DNA of 64,000 bases from an uncultured Sphingomonadaceae bacterium (GCA_947499975.1 CANMQE010000001.1:930001-994000), one strand, 5' to 3'. Shown: positions 24,371-33,418, counted from the first letter of the stretch. A program made the numbers and translations. The notes: a model not told the origin generated them from the letters alone.

Positions 24371-25396
24371 TTATCCCTTCTTCAAGTGACGACGGCCGAG
24401 CAATTCGGCGATCTGCACCGCGTTCAGCGCGGCGCCCTTGCGCAGATTGTCGGAGACGCACCACAGGGTCAATCCATTGTCCACCGTGCTGTCTTCACGC
24501 ACGCGGCTGATATAGGTCGCGCCGTCGCCCGCCGCTTCCACGGGAGTGACGTATCCGCCGTCCTCGCGCTTATCCACAAGCATGATGCCGGGCGCCTCGC
24601 GCAGGATATCCTGCGCCTGGGTGGCGGTGATCTCGTTCTCGAATTCCAGGTTAATCGATTCAGCGTGGCCCACGAAAACCGGCACGCGCACGCAGGTGGC
24701 CGAAACCTTCACCTTGGAATCGAGGATCTTCTTGGTTTCCACCACCATCTTCCACTCTTCCTTGGTGGAGCCGTCATCCATGAAGACGTCGATATGCGGG
24801 ATGACGTTGAAGGCGATCTGCTTGGTAAAGGTGCGCGGTTCCACCTGGTCACCCACGAAGATGGCGCGGCTCTGTTCGAACAGTTCGTCCATGCCCGATT
24901 TGCCCGCGCCGGAAACCGACTGGTAGGTGGAGACAACGCAGCGCTTGATCTTTGCAACATCGTGCAGCGGCTTCAGCGCCACCACCATCTGCGCGGTGGA
25001 GCAATTGGGATTGGCGATGATATTGCGCTTCTTGTAACCATCGATCGCGTCCGGGTTCACTTCCGGCACGATCAGCGGCACATCGGGATCCATGCGGTAG
25101 AGCGAGGAATTGTCGATCACCACGCAACCAGCGGCGGCGGCCTTGGGCGCATAGGTCTTGGTGGCGGCGCTGCCGCAGGCGAACAGGGCAATGTCCCAGC
25201 CGGCAAAGTCGAAATGCTCGAGGTTCTTGCACTTCACCGTCTTGCCGCTGTCGCCAATATCGACTTCCGTGCCGACCGAACGCGAGGAAGCGACAGCTGC
25301 CACTTCGTCCATCGGAAATTCGCGTTCCGCCAGGATGGCGAGCATCTCGCGCCCGACATTTCCCGTCGCTCCGACTACTGCAACACGGTAACCCAT
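24371..25396 (-). CDS. asd: Aspartate-semialdehyde dehydrogenase
   Basis: 341 residues. NADP-binding GATGNVG (9-15), catalytic Cys132 in NPNCST, active-site His in VPVFVGHAE and the SVSGAGKSG loop. It makes aspartate semialdehyde for lysine, diaminopimelate, threonine and methionine synthesis. First gene of a two-gene unit with the lipoprotein; a 12-bp palindrome lies 28 nt upstream of its start. Confidence 0.97.
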   Translation of the reverse strand: MGYRVAVVGATGNVGREMLAILAEREFPMDEVAAVASSRSVGTEVDIGDSGKTVKCKNLEHFDFAGWDIALFACGSAATKTYAPKAAAAGCVVIDNSSLYRMDPDVPLIVPEVNPDAIDGYKKRNIIANPNCSTAQMVVALKPLHDVAKIKRCVVSTYQSVSGAGKSGMDELFEQSRAIFVGDQVEPRTFTKQIAFNVIPHIDVFMDDGSTKEEWKMVVETKKILDSKVKVSATCVRVPVFVGHAESINLEFENEITATQAQDILREAPGIMLVDKREDGGYVTPVEAAGDGATYISRVREDSTVDNGLTLWCVSDNLRKGAALNAVQIAELLGRRHLKKG

Positions 25397-25709
25397 TTCA
25401 CTCTCACTTTCATTGATGACGCGCGCTAGCTAGCGTGCCTTTTCGCACATGCAACAGCAAAGGCGGTTTCATGCGATACCGGCAAGCGGCGATCGCTGGC
25501 CAGTCCAGCCCGACAAGATGCGCTTCAGTAAACCGAACGCCGCTAACCCGCCTGCCATGCCATCGTGTTCAACATGGCGAACCGCCCGCGTGCCCATCAG
25601 CATCGGCACGGCCCCGGTGGGATCAAAGGTCGCAGGAAACGCGAAAGGGGCGACTTCCACCTTTTTGGAAGCCGCCCCTTTTATCTTCTCGGGGAGAATG
25701 AAGCGAAGC
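25397..25709. other. Non-coding gap between asd and rplS
   Basis: 313 nt without a convincing gene. It holds the presumed asd promoter region, a perfect 12-bp palindrome CGCTAGCTAGCG (25424-25435), an unstructured middle, and the rplS terminator at its right end. The palindrome could be an operator for asd or chance. Confidence 0.5.
25644..25682 (-). terminator. Terminator after rplS (ffh-rpsP-rimM-trmD-rplS cluster)
   Basis: A long stem of about 14 bp (25646-25659 with 25666-25679, one A-C mismatch) with a short pyrimidine loop. On the minus strand it ends in TTT, on the plus strand in TTTT, so it may work both ways. It begins 28 nt after the rplS stop. Confidence 0.8.
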
Positions 25710-26081
25710 TTACTTCGCCACGTTGTCCCGACGTTCTGCGATACGAGCGCGCTTGCCGGTGCGGCCGCGCAGGTAATACAGCTTTGCACGACGCACGATG
25801 CCGCGGCGAACCACGGTAATGCTGTCGATATTGGGCGAATAGATGGGGAATACGCGTTCCACACCTTCGCCGAAGCTGATCTTGCGAACGGTGAAATTCG
25901 AATTGATGGAGCGGTTCGAACGCGCGATCACCACGCCTTCGAAGTTCTGCACACGCGTGCGCTGTCCTTCGACAACACGCACACCGACGCGAACCGTGTC
26001 ACCAGCGCGGAAATCGGGAATTTCCTTGCCTTCGGTGAGGCCCTGGATTGCTTCGGCCTCAAGTTCCTGGATCAGACCCAT
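25710..26081 (-). CDS. rplS: Ribosomal protein L19
   Basis: 123 residues, standard L19 ([61 protein letters not shown]). Located at the intersubunit bridge of the 50S. AAGGAACG site before the ATG; 12 nt after the trmD stop, so the last gene of the cluster, closed by a strong terminator. Confidence 0.98.
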   Translation of the reverse strand: MGLIQELEAEAIQGLTEGKEIPDFRAGDTVRVGVRVVEGQRTRVQNFEGVVIARSNRSINSNFTVRKISFGEGVERVFPIYSPNIDSITVVRRGIVRRAKLYYLRGRTGKRARIAERRDNVAK

Positions 26082-26093
26082 TGGTCGTTCCTT

Positions 26094-26828
26094 CTAGTTT
26101 TCCTGCCGCTCGCCAGAGGCAGGCTGACCCGGAGCTCCACCATGGCGCTCCCAAAGGTCTGGCCTGCGTAACCGTGTATCTTCCTCCGCATGGGCTTTCC
26201 TCCACGCAGCGATTTTCGCATGATCCCCCGATCGCAGCACTTCAGGGATCGTGCGCCCTTCCCATTCCTGAGGTCGGGTATATTGCGGGTATTCGAGCAA
26301 ACCGTCCTCGAACGATTCCTCTATCCCACTGGAAGCCGCGCCCATTACTCCGGGAAGCAGGCGAATGCAAGCGTCCAGTATGGCCAGCGCGGCAGGCTCC
26401 CCGCCCGACAGCACGATATCGGCCAGCGATACCTGCTCTATCTGCGGACGGGCCTCGAACAAACGCTCGTCATAACCCTCGAAGCGGCCACACAGGATGG
26501 TGACGCCGGGCCCTGCCGCGATCTCGCGAATACGCTCCTGCGTGATGGGCGTGCCGCGCGGTGTCATCGCCAGGATCGGCGCCCTGGGCTGCTGGCGGAT
26601 CGCATGATCCACCGCCGCGCCCAGCACGTCTGCCTTCAGCACCATGCCCGCACCGCCGCCTGCTGGCGTATCGTCCACCGTGCGATGCTTGTCCGCTGCG
26701 AAATCGCGGATCTGGATGGTATCAATGGACCATTTCTGCTCTTCCAACGCGCGCCCGGCGATGGACTGGCGCAGCGGCCCGGGAAACATCTCGGGATACA
26801 GGGTGAGGATGGTGGCAGCAAACGTCAT
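26094..26828 (-). CDS. trmD: tRNA (guanine-37-N1)-methyltransferase
   Basis: 244 residues. SPOUT trefoil-knot motifs [11 protein letters not shown] and [17 protein letters not shown] with the conserved PQYTRP and [10 protein letters not shown]. Methylates G37 next to the anticodon and prevents frameshifting. ATG at 26828 ([19 protein letters not shown]) overlaps the stop of the upstream membrane gene (ATGA), so coupled translation is likely; a longer open frame upstream is not part of the gene. Confidence 0.97.
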   Translation of the reverse strand: MTFAATILTLYPEMFPGPLRQSIAGRALEEQKWSIDTIQIRDFAADKHRTVDDTPAGGGAGMVLKADVLGAAVDHAIRQQPRAPILAMTPRGTPITQERIREIAAGPGVTILCGRFEGYDERLFEARPQIEQVSLADIVLSGGEPAALAILDACIRLLPGVMGAASSGIEESFEDGLLEYPQYTRPQEWEGRTIPEVLRSGDHAKIAAWRKAHAEEDTRLRRPDLWERHGGAPGQPASGERQEN

Positions 26829-27175
26829 TCGAACGTTTCCGGGCCCCCGGTGCCCGCCCGCTTGCTTGCGCGGTTGCGCGCATAGGCGTCGCCCAGCAGT
26901 CCCACGCCAAAGCCCGTGGCGGCGGTCATCACGCCCAGCACGAACAGCCCCATCGCCCACAGTGAGGCCATGTCCTCGCAAGGCTCCACCTCGCAGGTCA
27001 TGTCCTGCGTCAGGGCGATCCACAGCGCGAAGCCGAAGAACGGCAGGCAGGCGGGCAGCATCGCAATCGCCGCATTCCTGAAATTGCGCGAGGCAGGCCG
27101 GCGATGCGCCAGCGCAAAGCCGATTGGAAACGGCACGAGGATCACCAGCGCGAAGACGAGCAGTTCGAGTATCAT
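26825..27175 (-). CDS. Small membrane protein coupled to trmD
   Basis: 116 residues with three hydrophobic segments (about 3-23, 36-56, 72-95), a CEVEPC pair on the second loop that could form a periplasmic disulfide, and a polar tail. Its TGA overlaps the trmD ATG (ATGA). No family recognised. One of three accessory genes that separate rimM from trmD. Confidence 0.65.
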   Translation of the reverse strand: MILELLVFALVILVPFPIGFALAHRRPASRNFRNAAIAMLPACLPFFGFALWIALTQDMTCEVEPCEDMASLWAMGLFVLGVMTAATGFGVGLLGDAYARNRASKRAGTGGPETFE

Positions 27176-27280
27176 CCCGCTTCGTTAGGCAAGCGCGATG
27201 AAAGGCGCAATCGCCCATCCGGGCACCGCGCCCTGACCGTCAGCGTGCCTGGCGAACCTTCGCCGCCGCAAATCGCTCTG

Positions 27281-28000
27281 CTAGGGGCACTTGATCAGCT
27301 CGACCCCCGTGCCCACCACCGCATTGCCCGCAACTTCCACGGTGTCATAGGCAGCATCGGTCGCCGGGCGAAGAATGGCCAGCCCATCGGGGCCACGGCT
27401 TTCCAGCGGCATGTCAGGCAGCGGATCGTCCCAGTCGATAAGGGGATAATCGCCCAGCACAACGCGGCCCGTGGTGGGCGTGCCGTTCACGCTGGTTTCG
27501 ATCACCATCGCGCCGGGGCTGCTCGAGATCTGGATATCCGGACGGTCGCAATCGGCATCGATGCCGGGCGCTGTCCAGCTGCCCAGGACGTAGTCCTCGG
27601 TGAGGGCGATACCGCCCGCGCGCGCCGGATCGCGATCTCGTGCGGGCGGCTGCAATGCGGCTATTGATTGCGGAACGATCGTGCCCTCGCCCTCCATGCA
27701 GAAGCTGGCATCGGCCACTTCGCCCACGATCTCGACATAATTGCCCACGCCGAAATCGGCAGCCTCCGGCTGGTTGAAGGCCCAGCGTTCGCCGTCGGGC
27801 GTGGCAAGCACGAGGCACTCGGTGCCCTGCTCTATCCGGCCCTCTTTCGTGACCCTTTGCACCTCACCCGCCGGGCGGGTTTCCAACGCGGGCGTTTCGG
27901 GGTCCGGTTCGGAGGGGAGTGGATCGTCAGTTCCGCCAGAGCAGGCGGCCATGAAAGCCATGGGGACGATGACAGCGGGGCTGGCAAAGATTTTCCTCAT
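27281..28000 (-). CDS. Lipoprotein of unknown function between rimM and trmD
   Basis: 239 residues. Lipoprotein signal with AFMAAC (Cys20), a Pro/Asp/Glu-rich linker, then a globular region with VEIVGEVADASFCMEGEGT that may be OB-like, and several cysteines that could pair (ECLVL, SFCMEG, DADCDR, LIKCP). No family recognised with confidence. Flanked on the same strand by membrane-protein genes. Confidence 0.7.
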   Translation of the reverse strand: MRKIFASPAVIVPMAFMAACSGGTDDPLPSEPDPETPALETRPAGEVQRVTKEGRIEQGTECLVLATPDGERWAFNQPEAADFGVGNYVEIVGEVADASFCMEGEGTIVPQSIAALQPPARDRDPARAGGIALTEDYVLGSWTAPGIDADCDRPDIQISSSPGAMVIETSVNGTPTTGRVVLGDYPLIDWDDPLPDMPLESRGPDGLAILRPATDAAYDTVEVAGNAVVGTGVELIKCP

Positions 28001-28035
28001 GGTGATTCAACACCATGGGCGGCAGGAGTTCCCGC

Positions 28036-28389
28036 TTAACCCTCGATCAGGTCAGGCTCTTCGGATTCTATCTGCGGCGCACCGGCCTTACCCCTCCCCA
28101 GCCTCGTGGTGGCCCACCAGGCGGGCGGAAGGCAACATACGGAAAGGATGACGAAACTGAGCACCACCAGCGCCAGCGTGCTGATGAACATGTCGTCATC
28201 GCTCACCTGCGCTTCGAGAAAGAAGCCCCCGAAGGCGACACTCATGGGCAGGAAAGCGGCGAGGCCCCCAGCCCACAAGATCCGAGCGCGTTCTGTCATG
28301 CGCGGGAACAGCAGGTGCATTCCCAGCGCCAGCCCGGCAGACATTGACGCGATCAGGGCAATCCCCAGCACAACCCACAACAGCCACAT
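28036..28389 (-). CDS. Small membrane protein downstream of rimM
   Basis: 117 residues with three hydrophobic stretches (about 2-30, 40-60, 70-90) and an acidic tail (ESEEPDLIEG). ATG at 28389 has AAGGAT upstream; an extended frame to 28452 would run into rimM's spacing and lacks a better site. No family recognised. Same strand as the translation cluster. Confidence 0.6.
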   Translation of the reverse strand: MWLLWVVLGIALIASMSAGLALGMHLLFPRMTERARILWAGGLAAFLPMSVAFGGFFLEAQVSDDDMFISTLALVVLSFVILSVCCLPPAWWATTRLGRGKAGAPQIESEEPDLIEG

Positions 28390-28458
28390 GGTATTCAATC
28401 CTTCACTTGAAGTCCCGGCAGGTGTGTTAGCGTGATAAAACGCCTGTCGCAAGCCGCG

Positions 28459-28962
28459 CTACTGGTCTGCAAAATCCTCGGTGACGGTGAGCGTTTCGGC
28501 ATTCCAGTCCGGCACCGCCTCGATGCGCATCGGCACCATGAAGGTCTTGCCGTTGGTGCGCTGGATTTCCACCACGTCGCCCGCGCCGAAATTGTGCACG
28601 GCAATCACCTCGCCCAGCGCCTCTCCAGAAGGGGTGACGGCAGCAAGGCCAAGCAGGTCTGCGTGGTAATATTCGCCCTCGCCCAGCGGCGGCAGGGCCT
28701 CGCGCGGGACGGTGAGCGTGGTGCCACGCAGCTTTTCCGCGGCGGAGCGGCTCTCGATCTCGGCAAAGCGGGCGATGGCGCCGCCCTTGTTGTCGTCGCG
28801 CGCCTTTTTCAATGTCAGCGTCTGCCCGCCGTCACCGGTGGAAAAGGCCTTGTGGCCCTTGAGCGAGTCGACCCCCTCGCCGAACAGTTTCAGGCGAACC
28901 TCGCCCGCCACGCCATGCGCGCCGATTACGGCAGCGAGGGTGACGGGCTTGGAATCGCTCAA
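28459..28962 (-). CDS. rimM: Ribosome maturation factor RimM
   Basis: 167 residues. N-domain with VIGAHGVAGEVRLKLF, linker PPLGEGEYYHADLLG and PRC-barrel C-domain (GAGDVVEIQRTNGKTFMVP). Assists 16S 3'-domain folding and S19 binding. Starts 2 nt after the rpsP stop, hence same transcript. Confidence 0.97.
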   Translation of the reverse strand: MSDSKPVTLAAVIGAHGVAGEVRLKLFGEGVDSLKGHKAFSTGDGGQTLTLKKARDDNKGGAIARFAEIESRSAAEKLRGTTLTVPREALPPLGEGEYYHADLLGLAAVTPSGEALGEVIAVHNFGAGDVVEIQRTNGKTFMVPMRIEAVPDWNAETLTVTEDFADQ

Positions 28963-28964
28963 GA

Positions 28965-29474
28965 TCAGCCTTCCGACTTTTCTTCTTCGGCAGCAGCTTC
29001 CTCTGCAGGAGCTTCTTCCTTGGCTTCTTCGGCGGTGTCCGCAGCTTCGGCAGCGGCGCCTTCGTCGGCAGCAGCTTCTTCTTCAGCCGGGGCAGCAGCA
29101 GCTTCGGCCTTGGCAGCTTCTTCAGCTTCCTTGGCTTCGGCTTCCTTGGCAGCCTTTTCCTCGGCCCGTTCCTTGGCCTTTTCGCCAGGCTCGGCCTTCT
29201 TGGGGTTGTTGCGGGCTTCACGCTCCATGATGCCGGCAGCATCGAGGAAACGCAGCACACGGTCGCTCGGCTGTGCGCCGACGCCCAGCCAGTAACGCAC
29301 GCGATCCTCGATCAGCTTCACGCGGTTTTCGTCGTCCTTGGGCAGCATCGGGTTGTAGGTGCCCAGCTGCTCCAGATACTTGCCGTCGCGCGCACGGCGG
29401 CTGTCAGCAGCCACGATGCGATAGTACGGACGCTTCTTTGCGCCGCCACGGGCGAGACGAAGAGAAATTGCCAT
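28965..29474 (-). CDS. rpsP: Ribosomal protein S16 with long Ala/Glu-rich tail
   Basis: 169 residues; ordinary S16 is about 80-90. The core ([55 protein letters not shown]) ends near residue 90. The remainder is a low-complexity Ala/Glu/Lys stretch likely to be helical or disordered, ending EEEKSEG. GGAAAGG site upstream. Similar acidic extension occurs on L9 in this window. Confidence 0.97.
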   Translation of the reverse strand: MAISLRLARGGAKKRPYYRIVAADSRRARDGKYLEQLGTYNPMLPKDDENRVKLIEDRVRYWLGVGAQPSDRVLRFLDAAGIMEREARNNPKKAEPGEKAKERAEEKAAKEAEAKEAEEAAKAEAAAAPAEEEAAADEGAAAEAADTAEEAKEEAPAEEAAAEEEKSEG

Positions 29475-29511
29475 TGTAGATTACCTTTCCAACTCAAATT
29501 CTTGAATAAAC

Positions 29512-30987
29512 TTATTTCTTTTTCAGAAAATCCTGCATTTCGGGGGGGATCTCACCCCCAGGAAGGCCGGGCATTCCGCCGCCGGGCAGGCCGGGTGCGC
29601 CACTGGGCGCTCCGCCCATGGCACCGCCGCCGCCTGCGCCGAACATGGCGGCAAGGCCTTTCATGCCGCCCATCTTCCTGATCTGCTTCATGGCGCGCCC
29701 CATTTCCTGGTGCATCTTGAGGATCTTGTTCACCTCCTGCACGCTGCGCCCGCTGCCTGCGGCCACGCGCTTCTTGCGCTTGGCGTTCAGCAGCGCGGGA
29801 TTGGCCCGCTCCTTCTTCGTCATGGACGAGATGACGGCATCCATGTGCACCAGCACCTTGTCGTCCATCTCGGCACCGGCCATCGCCTGCTTGGCCTTCT
29901 TCATGCCGGGCATCATGCCCGCCAGCATGCCGAGGCCGCCCATGTTCTGCATCTGCTGCAACTGCTTGCGAAGGTCGTTCAGGTCGAACTTGCCCTTCAT
30001 CATGCGGTTGGCGAGTTCCTCGGCCTCTTCCGCCTTGATGCTCTCGGCAGCCTTCTCCACCAGGCTGACAACATCGCCCATGCCGAGGATGCGATCGGCG
30101 ACGCGGGCGGGATGGAACCGCTCGATCGCGTCCAGCTTCTCGCCCGTGCCGGCAAACTTGATCGGCTTGCCAGTGACGGCGCGCATCGAAAGGGCCGCAC
30201 CGCCGCGCGCATCACCATCCATGCGGGTGAGCACGACGCCGGTCAGCGGCACTTCATTGGTGAAGCTCTGCGCGACGTTCACGGCGTCCTGGCCCGTCAG
30301 GCTGTCCACCACCAGCAGCACTTCAGCGGGGCTGGATACACCGGCCACAGCCTTCATTTCTGCCATCAGGGCTTCGTCGACATGCAGTCGGCCAGCGGTA
30401 TCCAGCAGCAGCACGTCCACGTTCTGCAGGCGGGCCGACTCCATCGCGCGCTTGGCGATATCCACCGGCTGCTGGCCCTGCACGATCGGCAGCGTGGCTA
30501 CACCTGCCTGTTCACCCAGAATGGCCAACTGTTCCTGCGCCGCGGGACGGTTCACGTCCAACGAGGCCATCAGCGGCTTCTTGCCCTGCTTTTCCTTCAG
30601 CAGCTTGGCGATCTTGGCGGTGCTGGTGGTCTTACCAGAGCCTTGCAGGCCAACCATCATCACCACGGCAGGCGGCTTCACGTCGAGGTTGATGGGAGAG
30701 GCTTCGCCCGCCCCCTCTTCCTCGCCGCCCAGCATGGCGATCAGCTCGTCGTTGACGATCTTGATGACCTGCTGGCCGGGGGTGACCGACTTCAGCACTT
30801 CCTGGCCCACGGCACGCTCTGTTACGCGGGCAATGAAATCGCGTGCGACAGGCAGGGCCACGTCGGCTTCGAGCAGTGCGATACGCACCTCTCGCATGGC
30901 ATCGCGCACGTCCTGCTCGCCCAGTGCGCCGCGACCGCGCAGGCGATCGAAGACATTATTCAGGCGATCGGACAGCGTATCGAACAT
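29512..30987 (-). CDS. ffh: Signal recognition particle protein Ffh
   Basis: 491 residues. N-domain, GTPase G-domain (GLQGSGKTTSTAKI P-loop, DTAGR, RMDGDARGG) and a methionine-rich M-domain that binds the SRP RNA and signal sequences; the C-terminus is a Gly/Pro/Met-rich stretch (GGGAMGGAPSG...PPEMQDFLKKK). First protein gene of the ffh-rpsP-rimM-trmD-rplS cluster, with its promoter probably between 30988 and 31028. SRP RNA is not in this window. Confidence 0.98.
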   Translation of the reverse strand: MFDTLSDRLNNVFDRLRGRGALGEQDVRDAMREVRIALLEADVALPVARDFIARVTERAVGQEVLKSVTPGQQVIKIVNDELIAMLGGEEEGAGEASPINLDVKPPAVVMMVGLQGSGKTTSTAKIAKLLKEKQGKKPLMASLDVNRPAAQEQLAILGEQAGVATLPIVQGQQPVDIAKRAMESARLQNVDVLLLDTAGRLHVDEALMAEMKAVAGVSSPAEVLLVVDSLTGQDAVNVAQSFTNEVPLTGVVLTRMDGDARGGAALSMRAVTGKPIKFAGTGEKLDAIERFHPARVADRILGMGDVVSLVEKAAESIKAEEAEELANRMMKGKFDLNDLRKQLQQMQNMGGLGMLAGMMPGMKKAKQAMAGAEMDDKVLVHMDAVISSMTKKERANPALLNAKRKKRVAAGSGRSVQEVNKILKMHQEMGRAMKQIRKMGGMKGLAAMFGAGGGGAMGGAPSGAPGLPGGGMPGLPGGEIPPEMQDFLKKK

Positions 30988-31028
30988 GCGCTCTCAACTC
31001 CATTGCGAGCCGGATTGGCCCAAACGCG

Positions 31029-31063
31029 AAAAACGCCGGCGGACGAAAACTCGTCGGCCAGCG
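31029..31063 (-). terminator. Terminator after tRNA-Ala, before ffh
   Basis: On the minus strand a 13-position stem (31051-31063 with 31034-31046; one C-C mismatch, one G-U) with loop GTTT is followed by five T (31029-31033). It lies 78 nt beyond the tRNA 3' end and would separate tRNA transcription from ffh. Confidence 0.75.
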
Positions 31064-31140
31064 TGAGCCCCAAATCGTGAATGGCGGCCCGCTATAAAGA
31101 TTTCGCCAGACCGGGGCCGGGCGATGTGTAACTGTTTCGA

Positions 31141-31216
31141 TGGTGGAGCCTAGCGGGATCGAACCGCTGACCTCAACACTGCCAGTGTTGCGCTCTCCCA
31201 GCTGAGCTAAGGCCCC
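31141..31216 (-). tRNA. tRNA-Ala (anticodon GGC)
   Basis: 76 nt on the minus strand with an encoded CCA. Acceptor GGGGCCT pairs with AGGCTCC (one G-U); D-arm GCTCAGCTGGGAGAGC; anticodon stem CAACA/TGTTG with loop CTGGCAG, giving anticodon GGC; T-arm AGCGG/CCGCT around TTCGATC. All hallmarks are met. It lies between the hairpin array and ffh, with its own terminator. Confidence 0.97.
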
Positions 31217-31300
31217 TTGTCCATCGATGTATCCGCATCCTAACAGATGCGATTTCCCTGTGCCAGTGGTTGCCCTTCGGCGTCGGGAGGTGGCCCTTTA

Positions 31301-31566
31301 TGCGGGCGTGGCCCGCAACACAAGCCCTAATTTTGTTTGCACCCTCAAGTGCCGGGCGCGGGCCATCCGGCCCGCTTGGCTTCCCTCGCATAAGCTCGGG
31401 CGCGCGTTCGCGCTTGCGGTCGCTTCGCGCCCGACCAGAACTCGAATTTCAATGGGCGGCGAAAGCTTCGGTCAGCGTAACGCTGACCGCAAGGCCAACC
31501 GGCCGCCCGCAGCGCGCGCAGCATTGCTGCGCGTCTAGCAAGGACGATCCGGCAAAGGCCGGATCG
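31301..31566. repeat. Array of six compact inverted repeats in non-coding DNA
   Basis: The 31217-31577 gap holds consecutive perfect stems: TGCGGGC/GCCCGCA (31301-31317, loop 3), GCGGGCC/GGCCCGC (31358-31375, loop 4), TCGGGCGCG/CGCGCCCGA (31396-31434), GGTCAGCG/CGCTGACC (31470-31488, loop 3) nested inside GGGCGGC/GCCGCCC (31454-31508), CGCGCAGC/GCTGCGCG (31515-31533, loop 3) and CGATCCGGC/GCCGGATCG (31545-31566, loop 4). Open frames here are short and unconvincing. It could be a structured RNA, the 3' region of the TIGR02300 transcript, or a REP-like intergenic element. Confidence 0.6.
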
Positions 31567-31577
31567 CCAAGCAAGTC

Positions 31578-31901
31578 CTAGCTATCTTCTTCCTTGTCGT
31601 CGTCAGCGGTTTTCACGCCGAGATCGTCATCGCCGCCAAGATCGACATCGTTATCGGGCGAATCGTCGTCCTCGTCGATATCGCCCAGATCGTCCTCGTC
31701 AGCGAGATCGGAGTCCGCTTCCTTCTTCTCGTCCTTCTTCTCTTCCTCGAACGGGATCGGCTGCTTGGACTTGAGCACGGGCTCTGGCGTCCACTCGTTC
31801 TCGCATTCGATGCAGGTTACCGGGTCTTCCTTGCCCAGATCGTAGAAGCGTTCACCGCATTTGGGGCAGGTACGCTTCGTGCCCCATTCTGGCTTGACCA
31901 T
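31578..31901 (-). CDS. TIGR02300 (FYDLN acid) family protein
   Basis: 107 residues. N-terminal zinc-ribbon-like part with KRTCPKCGERFYDLGKEDPVTCIEC (two CxxC pairs and the FYDL signature), then a very acidic tail rich in Asp/Glu runs. Confined mostly to Alphaproteobacteria; function unknown. Minus strand, with the hairpin array starting 12 nt after its stop and the tRNA-Ala beyond; divergent from aroA. Confidence 0.85.
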   Translation of the reverse strand: MVKPEWGTKRTCPKCGERFYDLGKEDPVTCIECENEWTPEPVLKSKQPIPFEEEKKDEKKEADSDLADEDDLGDIDEDDDSPDNDVDLGGDDDLGVKTADDDKEEDS

Positions 31902-32062
31902 GTGTATGTCCTTAACTCGTCCGGAGAGTTCCGGGAAAAATCATCAGCTGTCCGCAATCCCAAGGGATCGATGGGGGTGCGGAATCGCAGGCGGGCGCGC
32001 CTTGCCATAGGGCCATGCCGCTGTCAAAGCGCCTGATCGGATCACACCAGATAGGCAGTCTC

Positions 32063-33418
32063 TTGAGTCATTCCAACCCGCCCTCCCCGAAACGCTTCAA
32101 AGCCGCTGGCGCGCTGACCGGGCGCATCCGCGTGCCGGGCGACAAGTCCATCAGCCACCGCTCCATCATGCTGGGCGCGCTGGCCGTGGGAGAGACGCGC
32201 GTCATCGGCTTGCTGGAAGGGGAGGACGTGCTGGCCACCGCTGCCGCAATGCGGGCGATGGGCGCCAGTGTAGAGCGCGACGAGGATGCCACCTGGCGGA
32301 TAAACGGCGTTGGCGTTGGCTGCCTGCTGCAGCCCGATGCCGCGCTGGAAATGGGCAACAGTGGCACCAGCACGCGGTTGCTGATGGGCCTTGTGGCCAG
32401 CCATCCGATCACCGCCATGTTTACAGGCGATGCCAGCCTGTCAAAGCGCCCGATGGGCCGCGTGATCGATCCGCTCTCGCAGATGGGCGCATCGTTCGAG
32501 GCCTCGCCTGGCGGCACCCTGCCCCTGATGCTGCGTGGCATTTCGCCCGCGGTGCCGATCACCTATCGCCTGCCCGTGGCCTCTGCCCAGGTGAAAAGCG
32601 CGCTGCTGCTGGCGGGCCTCAACACCGCAGGGATCACCCGCGTGATAGAGCCGGTGCCGACGCGCGACCATTCCGAGCGGATGCTGCGCGGCTTTGGTGC
32701 CAGGCTGGACGTGGGCGAGGAGATTGGAGCCAATGGACCCGAACGCGTGATCGCCATTCATGGCGAGGCCGATCTGAAGCCGCAGGACATCGTCGTGCCC
32801 GGCGATCCTTCCTCTGCCGCCTTCTTCGTCGTTGCTGCGCTGCTGGTGGAAGGCAGCGATCTCGTGATCGAGAACGTCGGCCTCAATCCCACGCGCGCTG
32901 CCCTGTTCGATGTGCTGCGCGACATGGGCGGCAATATCGAGGAGCTGGACCGGCGCGATGTCGGCGGGGAGCCGGTGGCAGACCTGCGCGTGCGCCATTC
33001 GGCGCTGTCCGGCATCTCGGTCGATCCGGCCGTGGTGCCGGCCATGGTGGATGAGTTTCCCGTGCTGTTCGTGGCGGCCGCGCTGGCACAGGGCACCACC
33101 ACCACCACCGGTCTCGAGGAATTGCGCGTCAAGGAATCGGATCGCATCTCCGCCATGGCCGCCGCGCTTGCACTGGCCGGTGCCAAGGTGGAGGAGCAGG
33201 AGGACGGCCTCACCATTCACGGCACCGGCGGGAATATGCTGCCCGGCACGCCGCAGGATGCCGAGGTGACGACCCACCTCGATCACCGCATCGCCATGGC
33301 CATGGCCGTGGCGGGCCTCGTCAGCCGGAACGGCGTGGCGCTGGACGATACCACTCCCATCGCGACGAGCTTTCCCACATTCGAGGGCTTGCTGGCGAAG
33401 GCTTCCCGCACCAGCTAG
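32063..33418 (+). CDS. aroA: 5-enolpyruvylshikimate-3-phosphate synthase
   Basis: About 451 residues from TTG at 32063. Catalytic and binding motifs: GDKSISHRS (26-34), GNSGTSTRLLMG, the RPMGR-type element KRPMGRVIDPL and RVKESDRISAM. Shikimate pathway enzyme of the class II sequence type common in Alphaproteobacteria. An in-frame ATG at 32015 is an alternative start; TTG is preferred because homologues begin close to SHS..PPKRF, but neither has a strong ribosome site. First of the aroA-cmk-rpsA neighbourhood. Confidence 0.93.
   Translation: MSHSNPPSPKRFKAAGALTGRIRVPGDKSISHRSIMLGALAVGETRVIGLLEGEDVLATAAAMRAMGASVERDEDATWRINGVGVGCLLQPDAALEMGNSGTSTRLLMGLVASHPITAMFTGDASLSKRPMGRVIDPLSQMGASFEASPGGTLPLMLRGISPAVPITYRLPVASAQVKSALLLAGLNTAGITRVIEPVPTRDHSERMLRGFGARLDVGEEIGANGPERVIAIHGEADLKPQDIVVPGDPSSAAFFVVAALLVEGSDLVIENVGLNPTRAALFDVLRDMGGNIEELDRRDVGGEPVADLRVRHSALSGISVDPAVVPAMVDEFPVLFVAAALAQGTTTTTGLEELRVKESDRISAMAAALALAGAKVEEQEDGLTIHGTGGNMLPGTPQDAEVTTHLDHRIAMAMAVAGLVSRNGVALDDTTPIATSFPTFEGLLAKASRTS

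Noticed and set aside
31227..31581. Two 103-codon frames through the hairpin array as protein genes
   Set aside because: Arg/Ala/Pro-rich with no ribosome site; stems explain the sequence better than coding does.
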